64,000 bases of DNA, from assembly GCA_963824225.1 (NCBI GenBank), contig CAWGOF010000003.1, forward strand, positions 2,232,001 to 2,296,000. Reading direction: 5' to 3'. Below the pieces are notes generated by a model. That model was not told where the DNA came from and ran no database searches. It was given only the letters and a program-made list of their open reading frames with translations. Positions 49,739-57,781 of the stretch are shown in pieces. Source of the stretch: CAWGOF01 sp963824225 (GTDB lineage: Bacteria > Acidobacteriota > Polarisedimenticolia > Polarisedimenticolales > Polarisedimenticolaceae). Position 1 is the first letter of the stretch, and every line of letters starts with the position of its first letter. Position numbers and translations under genes: made by a program.

Positions 49739-51058
49739 CTACGATCCGGGCTCGTGTCCTGGATGAGCTCGCGCGGTGCCGATCAGCGCGTCGAGCTGCA
49801 TCCGCTCGGATGGCAAGAGCAGGTGCGCGAGCCGTCGAGCTTCGCGGCTTCGACGCGCCTCGACCGACGTGTCGCCCGCGGCCCGTGCGATCTCGGCCGC
49901 ATGCAGGTACAGGCGCGCCGAGCGCGTTCCGCGCGCGAGCGCGCGGTCGGAGTACGAGCGCGCCTCGGCGATCCGACCGCTGCGCTCGAGCGCGAGCGCC
50001 ATGACGTCGAGCGTCAGCACGTCCTGGCGCGAGGCGAGCTCGCGCTCGGCGAGGGCCAGCGCCCGGGCGGGGTCGCGGCCGGTCGTCGCCAGGAACAGCG
50101 CGAGCGTGCGCGGGTCTTCGGCCTCGCCGCGCTCGACCAGCCGGGCCTCCACGTTTTCGGCGTCACCCGTGCGACCGGCCGCACGCAGCGCCTCGGCGAG
50201 CGACCACTCGTACTCGGGCGTCGGCTCGATCTCGATCGCACGGGCGAGAGGCGCAATCGCATCCGTGGCTCGACCGGCGGCCAGGCGCGCCAGGCCGCGG
50301 GCCAGCAGGGCCGGCGGATGGTCGGGCTCGAGGGCCAGCGCCGCATCAATCCACGCCTCGGCGCGCTCGGCATGACCGGCCTCGCGCTCGTACTGCGCGA
50401 GGCGCGAGCGAAACCACGCCGCGCTCGACGGGTCGCGCGTGTCGCTCGCCCGCGCGGCGAGCGTCATCGCCTCGATCGCACCCTCGACGTCGCCCATGAT
50501 CCAGCGGACGTGCGCCGCGCGGCTGTACGCCTGCGGCCCGGGACGCTCGGCCATCACGCGCTCGTAGGATGCGATCGCCTCCTCGACTCGTCCCTGGTCG
50601 AGCAGCGCATCGCCCAGGAGCGCGTGATCGAACCACGCGCCGCGGCGGGCGACGAGCTCGCGCCCGATCGCCTCGGCTTCCCCGAAGCGGTGGAGCGCGA
50701 ACACGGCGTGGCCGCGCAGCAGGAGCGCCTCGGGAGCCGCGGGCCGCCGGCTGTCGATGCACGCGGCGGTCTCGAGGGCCACCGTGTACTGCCCCGGGTC
50801 GTGCGTCGAGCGCGCGCGGGCCACGAACGTCCAGCCCAGCCGCTCGAGGTACGGCACGGGGTCTGGCGCCGCCGCCACCATAGCCTGCAACCGTGCGACC
50901 TCGGGATCTCTCGCGCTCGGCGCGAGGACAACGGCGCACGGTTGCGCGGGAGCACGGTATGGCGCGACCGATGCCGGTTTCCCGCTGCAGCTCAGCGCCA
51001 GGGCCGAGCACGAAAGTGCAGTGAAGCGGGTGAGTCTTGCTACCAGGCTCGTGGCCAT
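49739..51058 (-). CDS. TPR-repeat lipoprotein (DUF4331/HupE neighbourhood)
   Basis: A 439-residue envelope protein. A short signal ends in a lipobox-like ALSC (LALSC-SGKP, ~20-24). From ~60 to 430 there are about nine tetratricopeptide repeats; typical units are DHALLGDALLDQGRVEEAIASYERV and PALLARGLARLAAGRATDAI. TPR arrays scaffold protein complexes. It lies 63 bases upstream of the DUF4331 gene on the same strand, the usual order for this module. The ATG at 51058 follows GGAGG by ten bases. It is divergent from the serine hydrolase (161-base gap). Confidence 0.87.
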   Translation of the reverse strand: MATSLVARLTRFTALSCSALALSCSGKPASVAPYRAPAQPCAVVLAPSARDPEVARLQAMVAAAPDPVPYLERLGWTFVARARSTHDPGQYTVALETAACIDSRRPAAPEALLLRGHAVFALHRFGEAEAIGRELVARRGAWFDHALLGDALLDQGRVEEAIASYERVMAERPGPQAYSRAAHVRWIMGDVEGAIEAMTLAARASDTRDPSSAAWFRSRLAQYEREAGHAERAEAWIDAALALEPDHPPALLARGLARLAAGRATDAIAPLARAIEIEPTPEYEWSLAEALRAAGRTGDAENVEARLVERGEAEDPRTLALFLATTGRDPARALALAERELASRQDVLTLDVMALALERSGRIAEARSYSDRALARGTRSARLYLHAAEIARAAGDTSVEARRSREARRLAHLLLPSERMQLDALIGTARAHPGHEPGS

Positions 51059-51219
51059 CGTTGGCGGTCCTCCATCCGGGGTTCGTCGGGAGTACGGAGG
51101 CCGTGGCGGCCTCGGATCGTCGCGTAAAAAAATCGTCCGGAGGGCGATCCGCCCGAGCCTCCGCGGTCGTAGATCAACGCCGTTCGTCGCTAGCCCATCC
51201 CCGCGCGTAGTACCTCCCC

Positions 51220-52533
51220 ATGCGCTCGCTCCCACGAACGGTGCTCGTCCTGGCCGCCGCAGCCGCGGGTGGGGTCTCGATCGCCGCGGACAAGCCGCCG
51301 GAACCCGCGCGCGAGGAGCTCGCCCGTCGGATCGACGCGTACACCGCGTCGTTCGACCGGATCGGTCACCTGTCGGGCTCGCTGCTCGTCGCCCGCGGAG
51401 ACGAAGTGATCTACGAGCGCTCGTTCGGATGGGCCAATGCCGAGCTACGCGTGCCGAACGGGCCCGACACGCGGTTCAACGTCGCCTCGATCACGAAGCC
51501 GATGACCTCGATCGTGATGATCCAGCTGGCCGTCGCCGGCAAGCTGGCCCTGGCGGACCCGCTGTCGAAGTGGATCCCCGACTTCCCTCGCGGATCGACG
51601 ATCACGATCGAGCACCTGGCGCGCCATCGCGCCGGGATTCCCCACCGGGTGACCGAGCGGTGCGACGAGATCGATCCGCGCTCGGCCGCGGACATGGTGG
51701 AGCTCGCCGCACGCAAGCCGCTCGAGTTCGAGCCCGGCGAGAAGCATTCGTACAGCTCGGGCGGCTTCTCGGTCCTCGCGCGCGTGCTCGAGCTGGCGAG
51801 CGGCGAGAGCTACGCGAGCCTCGTGCGACGGTACGTGTTCGAGCCCGTGGGCATGTCGCGCAGCGCGCACGTCGACTCGCGGCAGATCGTGCCCGACCGC
51901 GCCGCGCCGTACCTGCTCGATACGCACGGCGAGCGTGTGAACGCGCCGCTGCAGGACCTGTCGTTCCTCGTCGGCGCGGGCTCGGTCGTCTCGACCACCC
52001 GCGATCTGCACGCCCTCGTGCGTGCCGTGCGCCAGGGGAAGCTCGGTGAGGGCCCGCGGCTGTCGTTCGTCGACGAGCAGGGCGTCGACTTCAACGGCCA
52101 GACGGGTGGCTTCCGCGCGTTCGCCGATTGGCATGCGGCGTCGGACGTCACGGTCGTATTCCTGGGGAACCTGCTCACGGGCGCGGCCGACCGCATTCGT
52201 CGCGACGTGCCGCGCCTCGTGGCGGGCGAGGACGTGGCTCCGTCCGAGCCGCCGCGATTCACCCCGGCCGTCGTGCGGCCCGAGATCCTGCGGTCCTACG
52301 AAGGCGTCTACGAGCTGCGGCCCGGGACGCGGCTGCGCGTCCACGCCGCGGATGCAGGCCTGCGCGTGGACGAGTGGTCGCTCGTGGCCACGGGCGAGCG
52401 CACGTTCTTCTCGTTCCCGGATTACGGGATCGTCGAGGTCGTGCTCGACGAGCACGGTCGGCCGGTGCGGCTCGACTGGCGCCAGGGCGAGGCGACCTAC
52501 CCCTGCCCGCGCGTCGCCGATCTCGACCGCTGA
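51220..52533 (+). CDS. Secreted serine hydrolase of the beta-lactamase class C family
   Basis: A 437-residue protein with signal peptide (1-22). The class C/EstB/PBP4 motifs are S90-x-x-K93 in SITKPM and Y178-S-S in HSYSSGGF. The third motif, usually HTG, reads QTG in GQTGGFRAF. Residues ~345-437 form an extra beta-sandwich (DUF3471-like) found in many such peptidases. Substrates could be D-amino-acid peptides, cell-wall fragments or esters; the missing His makes beta-lactam hydrolysis unlikely. The gene is monocistronic and convergent with the anti-sigma gene (4-base gap). Confidence 0.88.
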   Translation: MRSLPRTVLVLAAAAAGGVSIAADKPPEPAREELARRIDAYTASFDRIGHLSGSLLVARGDEVIYERSFGWANAELRVPNGPDTRFNVASITKPMTSIVMIQLAVAGKLALADPLSKWIPDFPRGSTITIEHLARHRAGIPHRVTERCDEIDPRSAADMVELAARKPLEFEPGEKHSYSSGGFSVLARVLELASGESYASLVRRYVFEPVGMSRSAHVDSRQIVPDRAAPYLLDTHGERVNAPLQDLSFLVGAGSVVSTTRDLHALVRAVRQGKLGEGPRLSFVDEQGVDFNGQTGGFRAFADWHAASDVTVVFLGNLLTGAADRIRRDVPRLVAGEDVAPSEPPRFTPAVVRPEILRSYEGVYELRPGTRLRVHAADAGLRVDEWSLVATGERTFFSFPDYGIVEVVLDEHGRPVRLDWRQGEATYPCPRVADLDR

Positions 52534-52537
52534 GCGA

Positions 52538-53389
52538 TCACGTCGTCTCGCGCACCGATCCGGCGACACGGATCTGCCCGGTCGGCTGGGTCGAGCCGCC
52601 CTCGGGCTCGTCCGTGATCGCGGCCTTCACGATCGTGCCGATGCCCGTCGCCACGTCGACGTCGTACGAGGCGTCCCCGTTCTGGTCCACGGTGAAGGTG
52701 CCGGCCGAGACCGCCTGCTGCGCGGCGGTGATGAACCACAGCTGATGGGTCCGGCCCGCCGCGGGCGGCTGCATCCCCGAGACGAGCACGTACCAGCGGT
52801 TGGCGTCGCGGTCCCAGAAGATCCGCGCTCCGGCGCGGGGCTCGACCTCGGTTCCGCGCAGCCCGACGACGAGCGTCTCGGGACGACTCGCGACCCGTCG
52901 AACGATCGAGACCTGAGCCCGGAGCTGCTCGAGCTCGACCCTCTGCTGGTTGACGACGGATTTCTGCGTTTGCCCCGCGCGCTCGAGATCGGCGATGCGC
53001 AGCTCCTGCCGCGCGATGCGGCTCTCGAGCCGCCCGCGCATCGGGAGCGCCACGAGGAACAGCATCGCTGCGGCGGCGAGACCCGCGGCGATGGCGGGCC
53101 GGATCCACGACGCGACGAACGACGCGCGACGCGCGGGGGCAGTGAAGCTCACGGTCTCACCTTTCGGCGGTTCGACGCGCTCGAGGAGCCGGCGGCGCAC
53201 CTCGGCCGACGGCGCGACCGGCTCGAGGGCCAGCGGGACCTGGTACACGACCGCCTCGGCCTCGGCCAATGCGCCGGCGCACGCCGGGCAGCCCGACTCG
53301 AGGTGCGCCGCGAGCTCGCGCCGCTCGCTCTCGTCGAGCACGCCCGCCACGTACAGCAGCAGCTCGTCCCGGCGCTCCGCGCAGCTCAT
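52538..53389 (-). CDS. RskA-type anti-sigma factor
   Basis: A 283-residue membrane protein that holds an ECF sigma factor inactive until a periplasmic signal. Residues 1-40 are a ZAS zinc site (C3; H29-x3-C34-x2-C in AAHLESGCPAC), one transmembrane helix lies at ~98-117, a short coiled coil at 118-160, and the periplasmic RskA domain at ~165-275 (WDRDANRWYVLVSGMQPPAAGRTHQLWFI). It overlaps the sigma gene by four bases, the standard partner arrangement. Confidence 0.93.
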   Translation of the reverse strand: MSCAERRDELLLYVAGVLDESERRELAAHLESGCPACAGALAEAEAVVYQVPLALEPVAPSAEVRRRLLERVEPPKGETVSFTAPARRASFVASWIRPAIAAGLAAAAMLFLVALPMRGRLESRIARQELRIADLERAGQTQKSVVNQQRVELEQLRAQVSIVRRVASRPETLVVGLRGTEVEPRAGARIFWDRDANRWYVLVSGMQPPAAGRTHQLWFITAAQQAVSAGTFTVDQNGDASYDVDVATGIGTIVKAAITDEPEGGSTQPTGQIRVAGSVRETT

Positions 53390-53985
53390 GGTCCGACTCC
53401 GCCCTCGAAGGCGTTACGCAGCTCTTCGCGCAACTGGATGAGCCCTTGACGGATGCGACTCTTGACGGTGCCGAGAGGCTGTCCCAGCTCGGACGCGACC
53501 TCGGTGTGGCTCAGATCCGAGTAGAAGGCGAGCTCGATCGCTCGGCGCTGCTCGCCGTTCAAGCGCCCGAGAGCGGCGCGGATCGTGCGCCCACGCTCGG
53601 CGTCGACCGCGGTGGCGAATGGCGTCGGGGCGGACGTGGCCGGCTCCGGGGTCACGAGATCGCCCTGCGGCCGCTGCCGGGCCTCGAGACGACGGCGCGC
53701 CCGGACGCGATCGATGGCCCGGCTTCGCGCGAGCGTCAGCAGGTACCCGACCAGGCTCGCCCGCGTCGCATCGAAGCGACCGGGACCGCTCCACAGCTCG
53801 AAGAACACGTCCGCGAGCACCTCTTCCGCGTCGGGCCTGTGGCGCAGGATCCGCATGGTCAGGGCGAGCACGGTCGAGGCGTGGCGGTCGTAGAGCGAGG
53901 CGAGCGCGCCGGTCTCGCGCGCCGCGACCCCCTGAAGCAGCTCGGAGTCGCTTCGTTCGTTCGCCCGATCCGGCGCCAAACCCAT
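53386..53985 (-). CDS. ECF RNA polymerase sigma factor (SigK-like)
   Basis: A 199-residue group IV sigma factor. Region 2 (~25-95: LYDRHASTVLALTMRILRHRPDAEEVLADVFFELW) binds core polymerase and -10 DNA, and region 4 (~135-185: LSHTEVASELGQPLGTVKSRIRQGLIQLRE) the -35. The downstream RskA-type gene, overlapping by four bases, is its anti-sigma. A TAGAAT at 54017-54012 precedes it. The window shows no sure target promoter. Confidence 0.94.
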   Translation of the reverse strand: MGLAPDRANERSDSELLQGVAARETGALASLYDRHASTVLALTMRILRHRPDAEEVLADVFFELWSGPGRFDATRASLVGYLLTLARSRAIDRVRARRRLEARQRPQGDLVTPEPATSAPTPFATAVDAERGRTIRAALGRLNGEQRRAIELAFYSDLSHTEVASELGQPLGTVKSRIRQGLIQLREELRNAFEGGVGP

Positions 53986-54046
53986 GCCTCCGACCGATGC
54001 GTCGTCCGTCGATTCTACGCCCGCGGACGTCCGAACAGATGGCCGA

Positions 54047-54646
54047 TCAAGGGCGCAGCCCGCTCAGCAGCCGCTCGACCGCCCCGCGGTAGATCCGCCG
54101 GAACTCCCGCTCGTCCGGACCGAAGCGCTTCATCTTGAACAGCGTCACGAGGCCGTGGACCTCGGCCCAGATCAAGATCGCCGTTTCGAGCGGGTCGTCC
54201 TTCTTGAACGTGCCCTGCTCCATGCACTGGCCGACCTGCTCGAGCGCGAAGCCGAACGTCTGCATGCCCTGCCGCGCGATCTCCTCGGGCATGTTGGCCA
54301 CCGGGCGGCTCGGCACGAGGAACGCGAAATCGAAGTACCTCGGCTGCTCGAGCGCGAAGTCGAGGTACCGGTCGATCAGCCGCACGAGTCGGGCTTCGGG
54401 TGTCGGAGCGTCGAACGCGGGACGGAGATAGCCTTCGAGGATGCCGAGCCCGGACAGGATGATCTCGTTCAGCAGCTCGTCCTTGTCCTTGAAGTGCCGG
54501 TAGATCGCCGGCGCCGTGACCCCCACGAGCTCCGCGACCTTGCGCATCGACACGGCCTCGACGCCACCCCCGAGAAACAACTCCTGCGCGGCGCCGGCGA
54601 TCCGTGTGCGGAGGTCGTCCACGACCCGCACAGTGTTCACGGCCAC
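54047..54646 (-). CDS. TetR/AcrR family transcriptional regulator
   Basis: A 199-residue regulator: N-terminal HTH (~20-56: AAQELFLGGGVEAVSMRKVAELVGVTAPAIYRHFKDKDELLNEI) and an all-helical ligand-binding region like that of TetR_C_33/WHG-type proteins (RYFDFAFLVPSRP). It is divergent from the hopanoid operon (194-base gap), so it is a candidate regulator of that operon and of itself. TGTTCAC occurs twice in the region (54634-54640 and 54683-54689), a possible half-site. Confidence 0.92.
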   Translation of the reverse strand: MAVNTVRVVDDLRTRIAGAAQELFLGGGVEAVSMRKVAELVGVTAPAIYRHFKDKDELLNEIILSGLGILEGYLRPAFDAPTPEARLVRLIDRYLDFALEQPRYFDFAFLVPSRPVANMPEEIARQGMQTFGFALEQVGQCMEQGTFKKDDPLETAILIWAEVHGLVTLFKMKRFGPDEREFRRIYRGAVERLLSGLRP

Positions 54647-54763
54647 CGGTCGTCGCGCAAGTCCGGCCTCGGTGGCGAACGCTGTTCACCGACTTTTCCG
54701 CGTTCGGACCTGGAACGGAATGAAACCTTGTGGAATAACTGCTCGTCGAATAGTGGCGAGCGC

Positions 54764-54795
54764 GCCTCCGCGGCGGAGGCCTCCGCGGCGGAGGC
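54764..54795. repeat. Two overlapping palindromes upstream of shc
   Basis: The 17-base perfect palindrome GCCTCCGCGGCGGAGGC occurs twice with a 15-base period (54764-54780 and 54779-54795). It lies 45-76 bases before the GTG of the cyclase gene. It can fold into strong hairpins or act as an operator. Confidence 0.6.
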
Positions 54796-54839
54796 GTCCA
54801 CGCTCGCCCGAACGTCAACGACCGAAGGAGGGAGGCCGA

Positions 54840-56783
54840 GTGGATCCGTCGCGTGCGCGCGCAGCCGAGGGGGCCGATCTCGACCGTGCGGTCCGTTCCG
54901 CGCAGGACCACCTGCTGTCCCTGCAGTTCGCCGACGGCCACTGGTGCGGCGAGCTCGAGGGCGACACGATCCTCGAATCCGAGTACATCCTGTGCATGGT
55001 GTACCTCGGGCGCGGCGACGAGCCCAAGGTCCACAAGGCCGGGACCTACATCCGGAGCAAGCAGCTCGAGGACGGCGGCTGGTCGACGTACCCCGGAGGA
55101 CCGGCCGACGTCAGCGCCTCGACCAAGGCGTACTTCGTGCTGAAGCTCCTGGGCGACCCGCCCGACGCCCCGCACATGAAGCGCGCGCGACGCGCGATCC
55201 TGGACGCCGGGGGCATCGAGGCCTGCAACTCGTTCACCAAGATCTATCTCGCGATCTTCGGCCAGTACGACTGGAGCCGCTGCCCGACCGTGCCGCCGGA
55301 AATCATCCTGCTCCCGCGCTGGTTCTACTTCAACGTCTACGAGATGTCGTCCTGGTCGCGCGCGATCGTCGTGCCGCTGAGCATCATCAGCGCGACGCGC
55401 CCGTTCTGCGCCGTGCCGGATCGCGCATCGATCGCCGAGCTGGTCGTGCCGGGGCACCGTCCGCGAGCCCGCTCGCTGTGGGGCGCGATGTTCCGCGGGC
55501 TCGACGCGGCGCTCAAGCTCGTGGACAAGCTGCCCGTTCGACCGTCGCGCGACGTGGCGATCAAGCGCTGCGAGGAGTGGATCCTGAAGCGGCTCGACGA
55601 CAGTCACGGCCTGGGAGCGATCTTCCCGCCGATCGTCAACACGATCTATGCGCTGCGCTGCTTGGGGTACGCGCTCGATCACCCGACGGTGCAACGTCAA
55701 GTGCAGGAGCTCGAGCGTTTGGAGATCGAGGAGCAGGACACGCTCCGCGTGCAGCCGTGCTTCTCTCCGGTATGGGACACGGCGCTGAGCGTCAACGCGC
55801 TCGTCGAGTCGGGAGTGCCCCGGGACCACGCCGCCGTACGCCGCGCCGCGGAGTGGCTGCTCGAGCGTCGCGGCAACGGCGTCGGGGACTGGCGGATCAA
55901 GAATCGGACGGTCCGTGCCTCGGGCTGGTACTTCGAGTACGCGAACCCGTTCTATCCGGACTGCGACACGACGTCGCAGGTCATCACGTCGCTGACCAAG
56001 GTCGAGATGGCGTCGCCGACCGATCGACAGCGCTGCGCCGAGGCGATCGCCGAAGCGCACCGCTGGCACCTGAGCATGCAGAACAAGGACGGCGGCTGGG
56101 GCGCGTTCGACCGCGGGTGCGACAAGGAGATCCTGACCCACGTGCCGTTCGCCGATCACAACGCGATGGTCGACCCGAGCACCGCCGATCTGACCGCCCG
56201 GGGGCTCGAGGCCGCCGCGTGCATGGGCCTCGATCGCAACAACCCGGCCGTGCGCCGCGCGATTGCGTTCCTGCGCGAGGAGCAGGAGCGCGACGGGACG
56301 TGGTTCGGACGCTGGGGCTGCAACTACGTGTACGGGACATGGCTCGCCCTGTGGGGCCTCGACCAGATCGGTGAGGACACGCGGACCGAATGGGGCCGCC
56401 GGGCCGCGCGCTGGATCCAGAGCTGCCAGAACCCGGACGGCGGATGGGGCGAGCTGCCGCGGTCGTACGACGATCCCGCATGGAAGGGGCGCGGCCCGAG
56501 CACCGCGTCGCAGACCGCGTGGGCCGTGCTGGGCCTGATCGCCGCGGGCGAGACCGACTCGGACGCCGTGCGCCGCGGGATCGACTACCTTCTGACCACG
56601 CAGCGGACCGACGGCACGTGGGACGAGGAGCACTGGACCGGCACCGGCTTCCCGCGCGTGTTCTACCTGCGATACCACATGTACCGGCTGTATTTCCCGC
56701 TGTGGGCCCTGGGCGAGTATCGCCGGCGCGTCCACGGCGCAACGGGCGCGGAACAGAGCGCCGAGCGGGCGGCGGCATCATGA
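54840..56783 (+). CDS. shc: Squalene-hopene cyclase
   Basis: Cyclises squalene to hopene/hopanol at the inner face of the membrane. The 647-residue protein has several QW repeats (QLEDGGWSTYPGG, QNKDGGWGAFD, QNPDGGWGELP, QRTDGTWDEEHW). The catalytic motif normally DXDDTA reads D374-C-D376-T-T-S; with the same numbering as the Alicyclobacillus enzyme, the proton donor D376 and D374 are kept but D377 is Thr. The start is GTG 54840-54842, six bases after GGAGGGAGG. It is the first gene of the hopanoid operon and overlaps hpnH by four bases. Confidence 0.95.
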   Translation: MDPSRARAAEGADLDRAVRSAQDHLLSLQFADGHWCGELEGDTILESEYILCMVYLGRGDEPKVHKAGTYIRSKQLEDGGWSTYPGGPADVSASTKAYFVLKLLGDPPDAPHMKRARRAILDAGGIEACNSFTKIYLAIFGQYDWSRCPTVPPEIILLPRWFYFNVYEMSSWSRAIVVPLSIISATRPFCAVPDRASIAELVVPGHRPRARSLWGAMFRGLDAALKLVDKLPVRPSRDVAIKRCEEWILKRLDDSHGLGAIFPPIVNTIYALRCLGYALDHPTVQRQVQELERLEIEEQDTLRVQPCFSPVWDTALSVNALVESGVPRDHAAVRRAAEWLLERRGNGVGDWRIKNRTVRASGWYFEYANPFYPDCDTTSQVITSLTKVEMASPTDRQRCAEAIAEAHRWHLSMQNKDGGWGAFDRGCDKEILTHVPFADHNAMVDPSTADLTARGLEAAACMGLDRNNPAVRRAIAFLREEQERDGTWFGRWGCNYVYGTWLALWGLDQIGEDTRTEWGRRAARWIQSCQNPDGGWGELPRSYDDPAWKGRGPSTASQTAWAVLGLIAAGETDSDAVRRGIDYLLTTQRTDGTWDEEHWTGTGFPRVFYLRYHMYRLYFPLWALGEYRRRVHGATGAEQSAERAAAS

Positions 56784-57781
56784 GGTTCCCGGTCCACATC
56801 ATGACCGACATGGTGCGCTGGCAGGTCCGGAACGCCCTGGCTCGCCGGCGGCGCTACCCGTTCGTCCTCATGCTCGAGCCCCTGTACACGTGCAACTTGG
56901 CCTGCCTGGGCTGCTCGCTCGAGCGCCACACGGGCAAGCTCAAGGACCGGCTTCCGGTCGAGGCGTGCTTCGAAGCGGTCGACCTGTGCGGCGCGCCCGC
57001 GGTGTCGATCTGCGGCGGGGAGCCGACGCTCTATCCTGAGCTCCCGGCGCTGATCGCCGGGATCATCGACCGCCGGCGCCACATCTACCTGTGCACGAAC
57101 GCCTTGCTCCTGGACACGAAGGTCTTCGGCGTCGTGCCGCCGCACCGGCGACTGTCGATCAACGTGCATCTCGACGGTCTGCGGGAGACCCACGACCGGG
57201 TTTGCGCGCGCGACGGCGTGTTCGACAAGGCGATCGCCGGCATTCGCGAAGCCAAGGCCCGCGGGTACCACGTCATGACCAACACGACGGTGTTCCGCGA
57301 GACCGACGTCCAGGAAGTCGAGGAGCTGTGTCGTCTTTCGGCCTCGCTCGGCGTCGACGGCATGCTGCTGTCCCCGGGCTACCACTACGAGTCGGTCGAG
57401 CACGACATCTTCCTGACGCGGCGCGAGATCCACGAGAAGTTCAAGCGCATCCTGGGTTTCGCGCCACGCTACCGGCTGCACTCGACGCCGATGTTCCTCG
57501 AGTTCGCGGCCGGGCTGCGCGAGTACACGTGCTCCCCGTGGAGCACGGTGACGTTCACCCCGCGGGGCTGGAAGGGACCGTGCTATCTGATCGGCAAGGC
57601 GTACACCGAGTCGTGGGACGAGTTCTGGAACGGTACAGACTGGGACTACTGGGAGTCGCGGCAAGACGCGCTGTGCCAGAACTGCGCGATGCACTCGGGC
57701 TTCGAGGCTTCGGTCGTGCGTGAGGTGCGGAAGAACCCGCTCGACATGGCACGGCTCGTGGCGTGGAACCTGCGCGGGTGA
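56780..57781 (+). CDS. hpnH: Adenosyl-hopene transferase HpnH (radical SAM)
   Basis: Couples 5'-deoxyadenosyl to diploptene to give adenosylhopane, the first side-chain step. 333 residues. The radical-SAM motif is C38-x3-C42-x2-C45 in YTCNLACLGCS, followed by CGGEPTLYPE and a C-terminal Cys block (DALCQNCAMHSGFE) with the HpnH-specific FTPRGWKGPCYLIGKAY. The ATG overlaps the shc stop and its stop overlaps the hpnA start, so the operon is tightly coupled. Confidence 0.96.
   Translation: MRFPVHIMTDMVRWQVRNALARRRRYPFVLMLEPLYTCNLACLGCSLERHTGKLKDRLPVEACFEAVDLCGAPAVSICGGEPTLYPELPALIAGIIDRRRHIYLCTNALLLDTKVFGVVPPHRRLSINVHLDGLRETHDRVCARDGVFDKAIAGIREAKARGYHVMTNTTVFRETDVQEVEELCRLSASLGVDGMLLSPGYHYESVEHDIFLTRREIHEKFKRILGFAPRYRLHSTPMFLEFAAGLREYTCSPWSTVTFTPRGWKGPCYLIGKAYTESWDEFWNGTDWDYWESRQDALCQNCAMHSGFEASVVREVRKNPLDMARLVAWNLRG

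Noticed and set aside
54712..54747. ECF-type promoter (GGAAC ... CGTC) in front of shc, read by the nearby ECF sigma factor
   Set aside because: GGAAC at 54712 and CGTC at 54744 are 27 bases apart, too far for the normal 15-17.
54764..54795. Start of a CRISPR array or mobile-element end
   Set aside because: Only two overlapping 17-base palindromes with no spacers, no cas genes and no transposase nearby.
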